Of a DNA stretch of 64,000 bases, positions 7,436 through 14,419 are shown one piece after another; position 1 is the stretch's first letter, and the number at the start of each line of letters is the position of its first letter. This DNA comes from JAMLJG01 sp035327585 (lineage in GTDB: Bacteria > Verrucomicrobiota > Kiritimatiellia > CAIVKH01). A program made the translations under genes and the position numbers. Below the pieces are notes generated by a model. That model was not told the origin of the DNA. It was given only the letters and a program-made list of their open reading frames with translations, and did not search any database. The stretch spans positions 1 through 64,000 of the forward strand of contig DAOLDD010000004.1 of the NCBI GenBank assembly GCA_035327585.1, read 5' to 3'.

Positions 7436-8772
7436 AATTCGCACTCCAAAGCACGCGTGTGGTGATGACTGATGGTACGCGGCCCGCCGCCGTCCTGATC
7501 GAGGACGGGCGCATCGCCGCGGTGTTTCCCCATGGGGAGATTCCTCAGAGCGTGCGCGTCGAGGACGTCGGCGCGCGTGTGGTCATGCCGGGTCTCGTCG
7601 ATCCGCACGTCCACATTAACGAGCCGGGCCGCACGGCGTGGGAGGGCTTCGAGACCGCGACACAGGCCGCGGCGGCGGGCGGCGTAACGACGCTGGTCGA
7701 CATGCCGCTCAACAGTTCGCCGGTGACGGTCACCGCGTCCGCGCTCGAACAGAAGATCGCCGCCTCCGAAGGCAAACGCTGGGTAGACGTCGGTTTCCAC
7801 GCGGGCCTCGTCCCCGGCCACGTCGGCGACCTCGACGCGCTGATCCGCGCGGGCGTGCTGGGCGTAAAGGCATTCCTCGTGCATTCCGGCATCGACGACT
7901 TTCCCGCGGCGACCGAAGCCGAACTGCGCGCCGCGATGCCGCTGCTCGCGAATCACGGCGTGCCGTTGCTGGTTCACGCCGAAGTCGAATCCGCGAAACC
8001 GCCGCCGCGCGGCGACGCGCGCTCCCCGCAGGCCTGGCTCGCCTCGCGACCGCCGGCTTGGGAGATCGACGCGATTGAACTGGTCCTGCGGCTTTGCCGC
8101 GAAACGCGCGCGCCCATCCACATCGTCCACCTGTCGGCGGCGGGCGCGGTGCCGATGCTGATCCGTGCGAAGGTGGAGAAACTGCCCGTCACCGTGGAGA
8201 CGTGCCCGCACTACCTCTTCTTCAATGCGGAGGATATTCCCGAAGGCGACACGCGGTACAAATGCGCGCCGCCGATTCGCGAGCGACTCAACAACGAACA
8301 GCTCTGGGGCGCGCTGCTGCAGGGCACGATCGACCTGCTGGCGACCGATCATTCGCCCTGTCCGCCGGCGATGAAGGCGCTGGACAGCGGCGACTTCTTT
8401 CGCTCTTGGGGCGGCATAGCATCCTTGCAGTGGAGCCTGCCGATCGTCTGGACCGCGGGCCGCGAGATCGGCGTCACGTTCGATCAGCTTGCTCGCTGGA
8501 TGTGCGAGGCCCCCGCCCGGCTCGCCGGCTTGCGGGGCCGCAAGGGCGCCATCGTCCCGGGCGCGGACGCGGACCTCGTCGTCTGGGAGCCGGACGCCGC
8601 GTTCACCGTGCAGCCGGAATCCACCTACCATCGCCACAAGGTTTCGCCCTACATGGGCCGCAGGCTTTACGGCGTGGTCGAAAGAACCTATCTTCGGGGC
8701 CGTCTGGTCGCACATCGCGGCGTCGTGCAGGCGGGAGCGCACGGCCAGTTGATGCGCGGAAGGGGGAATTGA
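7432..8772 (+). CDS. allB: Allantoinase
   Basis: A 446-residue cyclic amidohydrolase that opens the ring of allantoin to allantoate. Metal ligands are visible in DPHVHINEPG (HxH), GVKAFLVHS (carboxylated lysine), LVHAEVES, IVHLSAAGA and ATDHSPCP (aspartate). The EPGR after the first HxH and the lack of an aspartate-binding dihydroorotase pattern favour allantoinase, as does the adjacent allantoicase. The start at 7432 overlaps hicA (ATGA); an upstream in-frame extension would lie in hicA. Confidence 0.93.
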   Translation: MKFALQSTRVVMTDGTRPAAVLIEDGRIAAVFPHGEIPQSVRVEDVGARVVMPGLVDPHVHINEPGRTAWEGFETATQAAAAGGVTTLVDMPLNSSPVTVTASALEQKIAASEGKRWVDVGFHAGLVPGHVGDLDALIRAGVLGVKAFLVHSGIDDFPAATEAELRAAMPLLANHGVPLLVHAEVESAKPPPRGDARSPQAWLASRPPAWEIDAIELVLRLCRETRAPIHIVHLSAAGAVPMLIRAKVEKLPVTVETCPHYLFFNAEDIPEGDTRYKCAPPIRERLNNEQLWGALLQGTIDLLATDHSPCPPAMKALDSGDFFRSWGGIASLQWSLPIVWTAGREIGVTFDQLARWMCEAPARLAGLRGRKGAIVPGADADLVVWEPDAAFTVQPESTYHRHKVSPYMGRRLYGVVERTYLRGRLVAHRGVVQAGAHGQLMRGRGN

Positions 8773-8774
8773 AG

Positions 8775-9746
8775 ATGGCAGCACCGATTTCTACGGCGGC
8801 CGCATTTGCCGGCCTGGTGGACCTTGCGTCGGAACGCCTGGGCGGAAAAGCGCTTGCGGCGAGCGACGACTTTTTCGCGGAGAAGGAAAATCTCCTCAAA
8901 CCCGGACGCGGCATTTTTATTGAGGACAAATACACGGACCGCGGCAAGTGGATGGACGGTTGGGAGTCGCGCCGTAAACGCACGCCGGGCCACGACTGGT
9001 GCGTCATCCAACTCGGTCTCCCCGGAACGATCCGCGGCGTGGATGTGGATACCAACCATTTCCTCGGCAACGCGCCTTCGTTTGTCTCGCTTGACGCGGC
9101 CACGTCGCCCGATGGCCCGTGGACCGAAATCCTGCCGCGCAGCCCGGTGAATCCTGGGGCGCAAAATTTGTTCGGCGTCGCGAGCGGAGCCGTCTGGACG
9201 CACGTGCGGCTCAACATTTATCCCGACGGCGGCGTTGCGCGCTTCCGCGTGTACGGCGACGTGCAACCGGCGGCCACCGCCGCCGGCGCGCTGGCGGACC
9301 TTGCCGCGCTGACGAATGGCGGACGCGCGGTCGCGTGCAGCGACATGTTTTTCAGCTCCATGACCAACCTGATCATGCCCGGCCGCGGCGTGAACATGGG
9401 CGACGGCTGGGAGACGAAGCGGCGGCGTGGGCCCGGCCACGACTGGGTCATCCTGCAACTCGCGCGCGTGGGCGCGGTGAAAAAGCTCGAAATCGACACG
9501 GCGCACTTCAAGGGCAACTTTCCCGACACCGCGTCCGTGGACGCTTGCCACGCCCCGGGCCAGCCGGTGGATGGGCTGACGTGGCCAAATTATACGTGGC
9601 GGGAGGTCTTGCCCCGCCAGAAACTGCGCGCCGACGCCGTGCACGTTTTCGAGGCCGAACTGGTCGACATCGGGCCCGTCTCCCATGTGCGCCTGAACAT
9701 TTATCCCGACGGCGGCGTGAGCCGGTTCCGCGTATATGGAGAATAA
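8775..9746 (+). CDS. alc: Allantoicase
   Basis: A 323-residue enzyme that hydrolyses allantoate to ureidoglycolate and urea. It shows the family's two homologous jelly-roll halves: each contains a SDDFF/CSDMFF opening, a GDGWE/MDGWESRR segment, a PGHDW..IQL strand and ends in VRLNIYPDGGV.RFRVYG. The start at 8775 follows an AGGGGG site two bases after the allB stop, so the two are co-translated. Confidence 0.95.
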   Translation: MAAPISTAAAFAGLVDLASERLGGKALAASDDFFAEKENLLKPGRGIFIEDKYTDRGKWMDGWESRRKRTPGHDWCVIQLGLPGTIRGVDVDTNHFLGNAPSFVSLDAATSPDGPWTEILPRSPVNPGAQNLFGVASGAVWTHVRLNIYPDGGVARFRVYGDVQPAATAAGALADLAALTNGGRAVACSDMFFSSMTNLIMPGRGVNMGDGWETKRRRGPGHDWVILQLARVGAVKKLEIDTAHFKGNFPDTASVDACHAPGQPVDGLTWPNYTWREVLPRQKLRADAVHVFEAELVDIGPVSHVRLNIYPDGGVSRFRVYGE

Positions 9747-9815
9747 TCACCGCAGAGACGCCGAGTGCGCTGAGCTGGAAGGATGCCCTCCGTGTCCTCT
9801 GCACCTCCGCGGTGA
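9747..9815. repeat. 69-bp imperfect hairpin repeat
   Basis: Directly after the alc stop, TCACCGCAGAG (9747-9757) is mirrored by CTCCGCGGTGA (9805-9815), 10 of 11 positions complementary, enclosing a GA/CT-rich core (GTGTCCTCTGCACCTCC). Sequences of this kind are a familiar dispersed repeat in environmental bacterial genomes. It fills the only real gap in the allB-uraH operon and could modify transcript stability there. Confidence 0.6.
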
Positions 9816-9821
9816 ATTGTC

Positions 9822-10349
9822 ATGAAACTCACTGAATTCAATGCCCTCTCCACCGACGAAGCCGTCAAGGACCTGATGCGCTGTTGCGGCGCGCGGCGCT
9901 GGGCTGCGCAGGTGGCGGCGCGCCGGCCGTACAACGCGGTGGAGTCCGTCATGAAAATGGCGGACGACGTGTGGGCGAAGATGGATCGGGCCGACCTGTT
10001 GGAGGCGTTCAGCCATCACCCGAAGATCGGCGACGTCGCGAGCCTGCGCACGAAGTTCGCGTCCACCAGCCAGTGGGCGTCGGGCGAGCAGTCCGGCGTG
10101 CAGGCGGCGGACGATGACATTCTGAAGCGGCTGGCCGACGGCAACGAGCTTTACGAAAAGCGGTTCGGCTATATTTTCATCGTCTGCGCCACCGGCAAGA
10201 CTGCGCCGGAAATGCTCGCCCTGCTGGAGGAGCGCGTGCGCAACCGCTCCGAAGTCGAGCTGCGCGTCGCCGCCGGCGAACAGGCCAAAATCACCCGCAT
10301 CCGCCTCGGCAAACTGTTCCACGAAGAAGTGCTGGGAGATTCCGCATGA
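9822..10349 (+). CDS. uraD: OHCU decarboxylase
   Basis: A 175-residue helical enzyme that decarboxylates 2-oxo-4-hydroxy-4-carboxy-5-ureidoimidazoline to S-allantoin. The catalytic SHHPKIGD motif (about residues 65-72) is intact, and the family's FGYIFIVCATGKTAPEML and NR...E segments follow. It overlaps the next gene by ATGA. It supplies allantoin to AllB, and takes its substrate from UraH encoded two genes downstream. Confidence 0.95.
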   Translation: MKLTEFNALSTDEAVKDLMRCCGARRWAAQVAARRPYNAVESVMKMADDVWAKMDRADLLEAFSHHPKIGDVASLRTKFASTSQWASGEQSGVQAADDDILKRLADGNELYEKRFGYIFIVCATGKTAPEMLALLEERVRNRSEVELRVAAGEQAKITRIRLGKLFHEEVLGDSA

Positions 10350-11728
10350 AAACCACCCTGACTCCTGATGTACTCAAACCCATCGAGCGTGAGCTGGGCG
10401 CGGCGATCGCGCGGTTCAACCGCCAGTTCCCAGGCGAGTCGCCCGCGCGGCAGCCGATCCAGACGTTGTACGGCGGCGCGCAGATTTTCAAGGCCGACAC
10501 GGCGGTGAAGCTGGGCGCAGTCGCCCTGCGCGCGCTGGAGGAGAACGCTCCCAACGCCGCGTCTTTCGCGAAGGCCCTGGGCTGGACGGGGCCCGCGAAG
10601 CTGCACCACACGATCTACGCCCGGGTGATCGAGAAACTGAAGCGTGAACCCGTTGAGGATTTCCGCATCGATTTCGAGGACGGCTACGGCAACCGTCCGG
10701 ACGCGGAGGAGGACCACCACGCGGTGTTCACCGCGCAGGAGGTCGCGCGCGGCATGAAGGAGGGCACGTTGCCCCCGTTCATCGGCATCCGCACCAAGCC
10801 GCTCTCGCAGGAGCTGAAGCACCGCGCGATCCGAACACTCGACCTCTTCGTCACGGCGCTGGTGAAGGCGACGGACGGCGTTTTGCCGGACAACTTCATC
10901 ATTACGATCCCGAAGCCGGTGATGGCGGAGCAGGTGAGCGCGATGGTGAAGCTGTTCGCCGTGCTCGAAAAACGGCTCGGCCTGCCCGAGCGCTCGCTGC
11001 TGATCGAGTTGATGGTCGAAACGCCGCAGTCCATCATCGGGCCCGACGGCGCGTCGAATCTCTCGCACTTCGTCGAGGCCGCGGACGGGCGTTGCCGCGG
11101 CGCGCACTTCGGCGTGTACGACTACACGGCGTCGAACAACATCACCGCCGCGCACCAGGACATGATGCACCCCGTGTGCGACTTCGCGCGCGAGATGCAG
11201 CGGGTGTCGCTGATGGGCACCGGCATCTGGATTTCCGACGGCGCGACCAACATCATGCCCGTCGGCCCGCACCGCCCGGCGGGCGGCAAGCCGCTTTCCG
11301 CGAAACAGAAGAAGGAAAATCAGGCCGTCGTGCACCGCGCGTGGCGGCTGATGCACGCGCACGTGCAGCACTCGCTCTACACCGGCTACTACCAGGGCTG
11401 GGACCTGCACCCCGCGCAATTTCCGATCCGCTACGCGACGGTGTACAAATTCTTCCTCGAAGGATTGGAAGCCGCCTCGTTGCGTCTCAAGACCTTCGTC
11501 GAAAAGGCGGCGCAGGCGACGTTGATCGGCGATGTATTTGATGACGCGGCGACGGGCCAGGGTCTGCTCAACTACTTCCTGCGCGGCATCAACTGCGGCG
11601 CGATCACCGAGGCCGAGGCGCAGGCCACCGGGCTCACCATCGACGAGCTGCACGGAAGGTCCTTTGTCAAAATATTGGATGCGAGGCGGGGGAAGACGGA
11701 AAACGGAAAACGGAAGACGGAAAAATGA
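10346..11728 (+). CDS. CitE/HpcH-like aldolase-type protein (DUF6986-like)
   Basis: A 460-residue protein with a PEP/pyruvate-type TIM barrel: the RIDFEDGYGNRPDAEED acidic metal loop, FIGIRTKP, LIELMVETPQSIIG (metal-binding Glu) and GWDLHPAQFPIRY resemble CitE/HpcH lyases. Homologues are often annotated only as an aldolase or kinase and travel with urate-degradation genes. Between uraD and uraH it could act on the glyoxylate made from ureidoglycolate, but no reaction is established here. Its last dozen residues (GKTENGKRKTEK) are encoded by a short tandem repeat and are probably not functional. Confidence 0.7.
   Translation: MKTTLTPDVLKPIERELGAAIARFNRQFPGESPARQPIQTLYGGAQIFKADTAVKLGAVALRALEENAPNAASFAKALGWTGPAKLHHTIYARVIEKLKREPVEDFRIDFEDGYGNRPDAEEDHHAVFTAQEVARGMKEGTLPPFIGIRTKPLSQELKHRAIRTLDLFVTALVKATDGVLPDNFIITIPKPVMAEQVSAMVKLFAVLEKRLGLPERSLLIELMVETPQSIIGPDGASNLSHFVEAADGRCRGAHFGVYDYTASNNITAAHQDMMHPVCDFAREMQRVSLMGTGIWISDGATNIMPVGPHRPAGGKPLSAKQKKENQAVVHRAWRLMHAHVQHSLYTGYYQGWDLHPAQFPIRYATVYKFFLEGLEAASLRLKTFVEKAAQATLIGDVFDDAATGQGLLNYFLRGINCGAITEAEAQATGLTIDELHGRSFVKILDARRGKTENGKRKTEK
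11691..11724 (+). repeat. GGAAAAC-type short tandem repeat
   Basis: About five degenerate copies of a 7-base unit (GGAAGAC, GGAAAAC, GGAAAAC, GGAAGAC, GGAAAA) end exactly at the uraH start codon. The repeat encodes the Lys-rich tail of the upstream protein and its last GGA probably serves as the uraH ribosome site. Confidence 0.75.
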
Positions 11729-12072
11729 AGAGTCCGATCACGACGCATGTGCTCGATACGTCCTGCGGCAAGCCGGCGGCGGGCGTGCATGTGGTGCTGC
11801 AATTCTGGCAGGCCGGGCGCGACTGGCAGCAGATCGCCGAGGGGCTGACCAACGCCGACGGACGCATCCTCGACTGGATGCCCGCCGGCGCGACGCTGAC
11901 GCCGGGCGTATACCGACTGATGTTCGATACGCGCGGCTATTTCGAGCGGCTCCACCTGTCCAGCTTCTTCCCGACCGTGCCAATCGTGTTTGAAATCCGG
12001 GACCCTTCCGCGCATTATCACGTCCCGTTGCTGCTGTCGCCGTACGGCTATTCGACCTATCGCGGCAGTTGA
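11725..12072 (+). CDS. uraH: 5-hydroxyisourate hydrolase (transthyretin-like)
   Basis: A 115-residue transthyretin-related enzyme that hydrolyses 5-hydroxyisourate to OHCU. The signatures are ITTHVLDTSCGKPA at the N-terminus (catalytic His), an internal TNADGRI turn, FFP...VFEIRDPSAHYHVPLLLSPYGYSTYRGS with the diagnostic C-terminal YRGS. The start overlaps the upstream stop (ATGA). Uricase, the enzyme that would make its substrate, is not in the window. Confidence 0.95.
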   Translation: MKSPITTHVLDTSCGKPAAGVHVVLQFWQAGRDWQQIAEGLTNADGRILDWMPAGATLTPGVYRLMFDTRGYFERLHLSSFFPTVPIVFEIRDPSAHYHVPLLLSPYGYSTYRGS

Positions 12073-12097
12073 TTCAATACAACAAAGGAAAAACGAA

Positions 12098-12505
12098 ATG
12101 CAGAAAATGAAGTGGATGCTGGTTCCGGTGGCGGCGGCGTGCGCGATGGCCCTGTCGGCCTGCGGTCAGAAAAAGGACGACCCGAGCGCCTACGAAAAAC
12201 CGCTCCAGGAAGCGACCGAGGCGGCGAAATCGGCCGCGGATTCCGCGGTGAAGGCCGCGCAGGCCGCGGTGGATGCCGGCGCTGAAGCCGCGCGTGAAGC
12301 GGCCGCGAAGGCCGAGGAAACCGCCAAGGCAGCGGCGGAAGCCGCGAAGCAGGCCGTACACTCCGCCGCGGAAGCGGTGGCCGAAGCGACGGCGCCCGTC
12401 GAGGCTTCCGTTGAAGACGTCGGCGAAACGGCCGAAGAAGCCGTCGAGTCCGTCGAGGAAGCCATGGAGAGCGTGGACGCGCCGGAAATGCCGGTCCAGG
12501 AATAA
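12098..12505 (+). CDS. Ala/Glu-rich helical lipoprotein
   Basis: A 135-residue lipoprotein: the signal peptide ends in lipobox LSAC with Cys22. The mature part is an almost pure Ala/Glu/Lys/Val repeat with a period near 11, as in long amphipathic helices of apolipoprotein or LEA type (EAAKSAADSAVKAA). An AAAGGA site precedes ATG 12098. A strong terminator follows the stop, so it ends the operon or is transcribed alone. The likely role is envelope structural or stress-related, as inferred only from composition. Confidence 0.75.
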   Translation: MQKMKWMLVPVAAACAMALSACGQKKDDPSAYEKPLQEATEAAKSAADSAVKAAQAAVDAGAEAAREAAAKAEETAKAAAEAAKQAVHSAAEAVAEATAPVEASVEDVGETAEEAVESVEEAMESVDAPEMPVQE

Positions 12506-12527
12506 CGCGAGCGTCAATGATGGTGAA

Positions 12528-12560
12528 ACGGGCGTCCCGAATCCGGGGCGCCCGTTTTTT
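12528..12560 (+). terminator. Rho-independent terminator
   Basis: An 11-bp stem (ACGGGCGTCCC with GGGGCGCCCGT, one G-U pair) around a short loop is followed by seven T residues, just after the lipoprotein gene and abutting the stop codon of the convergent gene. Its T run is the 3' end of that minus-strand gene. Confidence 0.85.
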
Positions 12561-13390
12561 TACCAGACGAGCCCGACCTGCACGCCCGCGATGGAGCCTT
12601 CCGATTTCGGCTGGAAAACTTCGATCGGCGGAAAGGATTTTCGGTTCGATTCCTTGAACGACAGCGTTTCGTAGAATGCCGCGATTCGCACCCGCCCGTG
12701 CTGCAATCCCGCCTCGACGTCCCATGTCGAATCGCGCCCCGGTTCAAGCGAGAACGTATCATCATCCGCCAGTTCGATGTTGTAGTAGGTGCGGTTGGCG
12801 AGCGCCGGCCGGCGCGCCACGCCGAGATAAATGCGTGTGTTCCCGTCGAGCGTCCACACCAACTGCCCGCCGAATTTCGCGTACAGCGTGAACCAGTTTT
12901 CGTCGTAGCCGCCTTCATCCGCGTCGCCCTCGGCGATCCGGCGAAGCCAGTAGCGCGCGCCGATGCCGAGCCGCGGATGAAAGCGCAGTCCTTCCGCCTC
13001 CGGGCGCAACACCGCATCCAGTTCGCCGCGCATGCCGAAGTAGTCCGAATTCGCGGTGGCCGGCTCGCCGCCAAAGGTCTGCCCGTCGTAGTCGACCCGC
13101 CCCAGGGTTGCTTCCGCGCGCGCCGCGAGGCGCCAGCGTTCAAACTCCAGCAGCGTGCCGCGAATCCCGCCGCCGATGCGCGGGCCGTCCTCCTTCAAGA
13201 TGCGCGCGCCATCGACGAACTCCTCCCACGCGAAACGTTCCGCGCGCAGATAGGCCTCGAATTCGCCCCCGCGCGCGAGTGCGGGAATGGCCAGCGCCAT
13301 GCAGGCGGCCCAAAATTTGCAACGTCTGCAAAAACTTTTTTCGCGACCTGCAACGTCTGTTTCGCCATGGGCGGAAATTTCTTTTTTCAT
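12560..13390 (-). CDS. Putative outer-membrane beta-barrel protein
   Basis: A 276-residue protein with alternating polar/aromatic beta-strands to the end and a terminal GVQVGLVW, as expected of an outer-membrane barrel. Segments such as LEFERWRLAARAEATLG and TRIYLGVARRPAL read as adjacent strands. A signal sequence is likely within residues 25-42 (KFWAACMALAIPALARG). Residues 9-25 are encoded by a dispersed repeat copy, so part of the leader is repeat-derived. It starts 4 bases after the glycosyltransferase stop, forming a two-gene operon. The specific function is unknown. Confidence 0.65.
   Translation of the reverse strand: MKKEISAHGETDVAGREKSFCRRCKFWAACMALAIPALARGGEFEAYLRAERFAWEEFVDGARILKEDGPRIGGGIRGTLLEFERWRLAARAEATLGRVDYDGQTFGGEPATANSDYFGMRGELDAVLRPEAEGLRFHPRLGIGARYWLRRIAEGDADEGGYDENWFTLYAKFGGQLVWTLDGNTRIYLGVARRPALANRTYYNIELADDDTFSLEPGRDSTWDVEAGLQHGRVRIAAFYETLSFKESNRKSFPPIEVFQPKSEGSIAGVQVGLVW
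13316..13366 (+). repeat. Dispersed repeat, copy A (CAACGTCTG-N22-CAACGTCTG)
   Basis: CAACGTCTG occurs at 13320-13328 and again at 13351-13359, 31 bases apart, with a T-rich spacer (CTTTTTTCGCG). Copy B near 58.3 kb, on the other strand, has the same two words at the same spacing and a similar spacer. This copy lies inside the leader-coding part of the outer-membrane gene. Confidence 0.8.
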
Positions 13391-13394
13391 CGCG

Positions 13395-14216
13395 TCAGGC
13401 TCCTGGTCCGGTTCCGGGTTCGGGGAAGTGGGTGAAGTTGGTTTTCCCGCGGCGCGCGAGCTCCCACAGCTTGGCGTATTTCATGAAGACGCCGAAGGAG
13501 CTGATGCAGGCGATGACGAGGCCGTGCCAGCCGTCGAGGAAGCCGTGCTTGAGAAAATAGCCCTTGAGGAAGCGCAGGGGCGGGCGCGTGAGCAGGTCGA
13601 GCGGATGGAAGCGCGGGTCCTGCACGAATTTCTGGCGCGCGGAGATGGTGGAGAAGCGGTCGAGCGTGTCGAGGTGGTCGCGCAAATCGTCGTAGGTGTA
13701 GTGCCAGAGCGGAAACTGGAGGCGTTTGACGGAGCCGTTGACGACGACCTTGTCGTGCGGTTCCTCGCCTTCGGAGCGGCCGAAGTCCTTGTGGAAGAGG
13801 CGGAGTTTTACGTCGGGATACCACTCGCCGTGCCGGATCCATTTGCCGAGGTAGTAGACCTGGCGCGGGAATTCGTAGCCGAGGTGGGCGGGCGTGGCGG
13901 GTTCGAATTCCTCGAGGATTTCGTCGCGCAGGCGCGGGGAGACCTCCTCGTCGGAGTCGATGTTGAGGATCCAGTTGTAGCGGGCGAGGGTGCGGATTTT
14001 GTTGCGCTGGCCGACGTAGCCGAGCCAGACGTGCTGGAAGACGCGGTCGGTATATTCGCGGCAGATGTCGAGGGTGCGGTCGGTGCTGAAGCTGTCGAGC
14101 ACGACGATCTCGTCGCACCAGGTGAGGCTTTCGAGGCAGCGCCGGATTTTCTTTTCCTCATTAAAGACGATGACGCACGCGGAGATGCGTTCGCGGGTTG
14201 GAGCAGTCGGGGTCAC
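13395..14216 (-). CDS. Family 2 glycosyltransferase (WaaE/KdtX-like)
   Basis: A 273-residue GT-A glycosyltransferase: ISACVIVFNEEKKIRRCLESL at the N-terminus, IVVLDSFSTDRT, and the metal-binding NIDSDEEVS followed by RLFHKDFGR. The C-terminal GYFLKHGFLDGWHGLVIACISSF hydrophobic stretch resembles the LPS-core-type branch (WaaE/KdtX) that transfers glucose or heptose-like sugars at the inner membrane. The start is a GTG at 14216 with no clear ribosome site, so the start is less certain than the body. The gap upstream (14217-14419) contains no gene. Confidence 0.82.
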   Translation of the reverse strand: MTPTAPTRERISACVIVFNEEKKIRRCLESLTWCDEIVVLDSFSTDRTLDICREYTDRVFQHVWLGYVGQRNKIRTLARYNWILNIDSDEEVSPRLRDEILEEFEPATPAHLGYEFPRQVYYLGKWIRHGEWYPDVKLRLFHKDFGRSEGEEPHDKVVVNGSVKRLQFPLWHYTYDDLRDHLDTLDRFSTISARQKFVQDPRFHPLDLLTRPPLRFLKGYFLKHGFLDGWHGLVIACISSFGVFMKYAKLWELARRGKTNFTHFPEPGTGPGA

Positions 14217-14419
14217 GGTGAAGGGGCGGGGCGTCGGCGGGGATCATCCGTCGCGCGGGCGCCATTCGGGATGTTGGGGCGATGCATCATGCGGGCCGCC
14301 GGCGCCTGGTCGGGCGGGGCCGACCGTGCGGGCTGGCTACGATTATCGGACGTTGCGCGCGTTCGTCCATCAATAAAGAAGGTTCCGTTCGCCGGGTCGC
14401 GGTGCAGGCGTCGGCGGGA

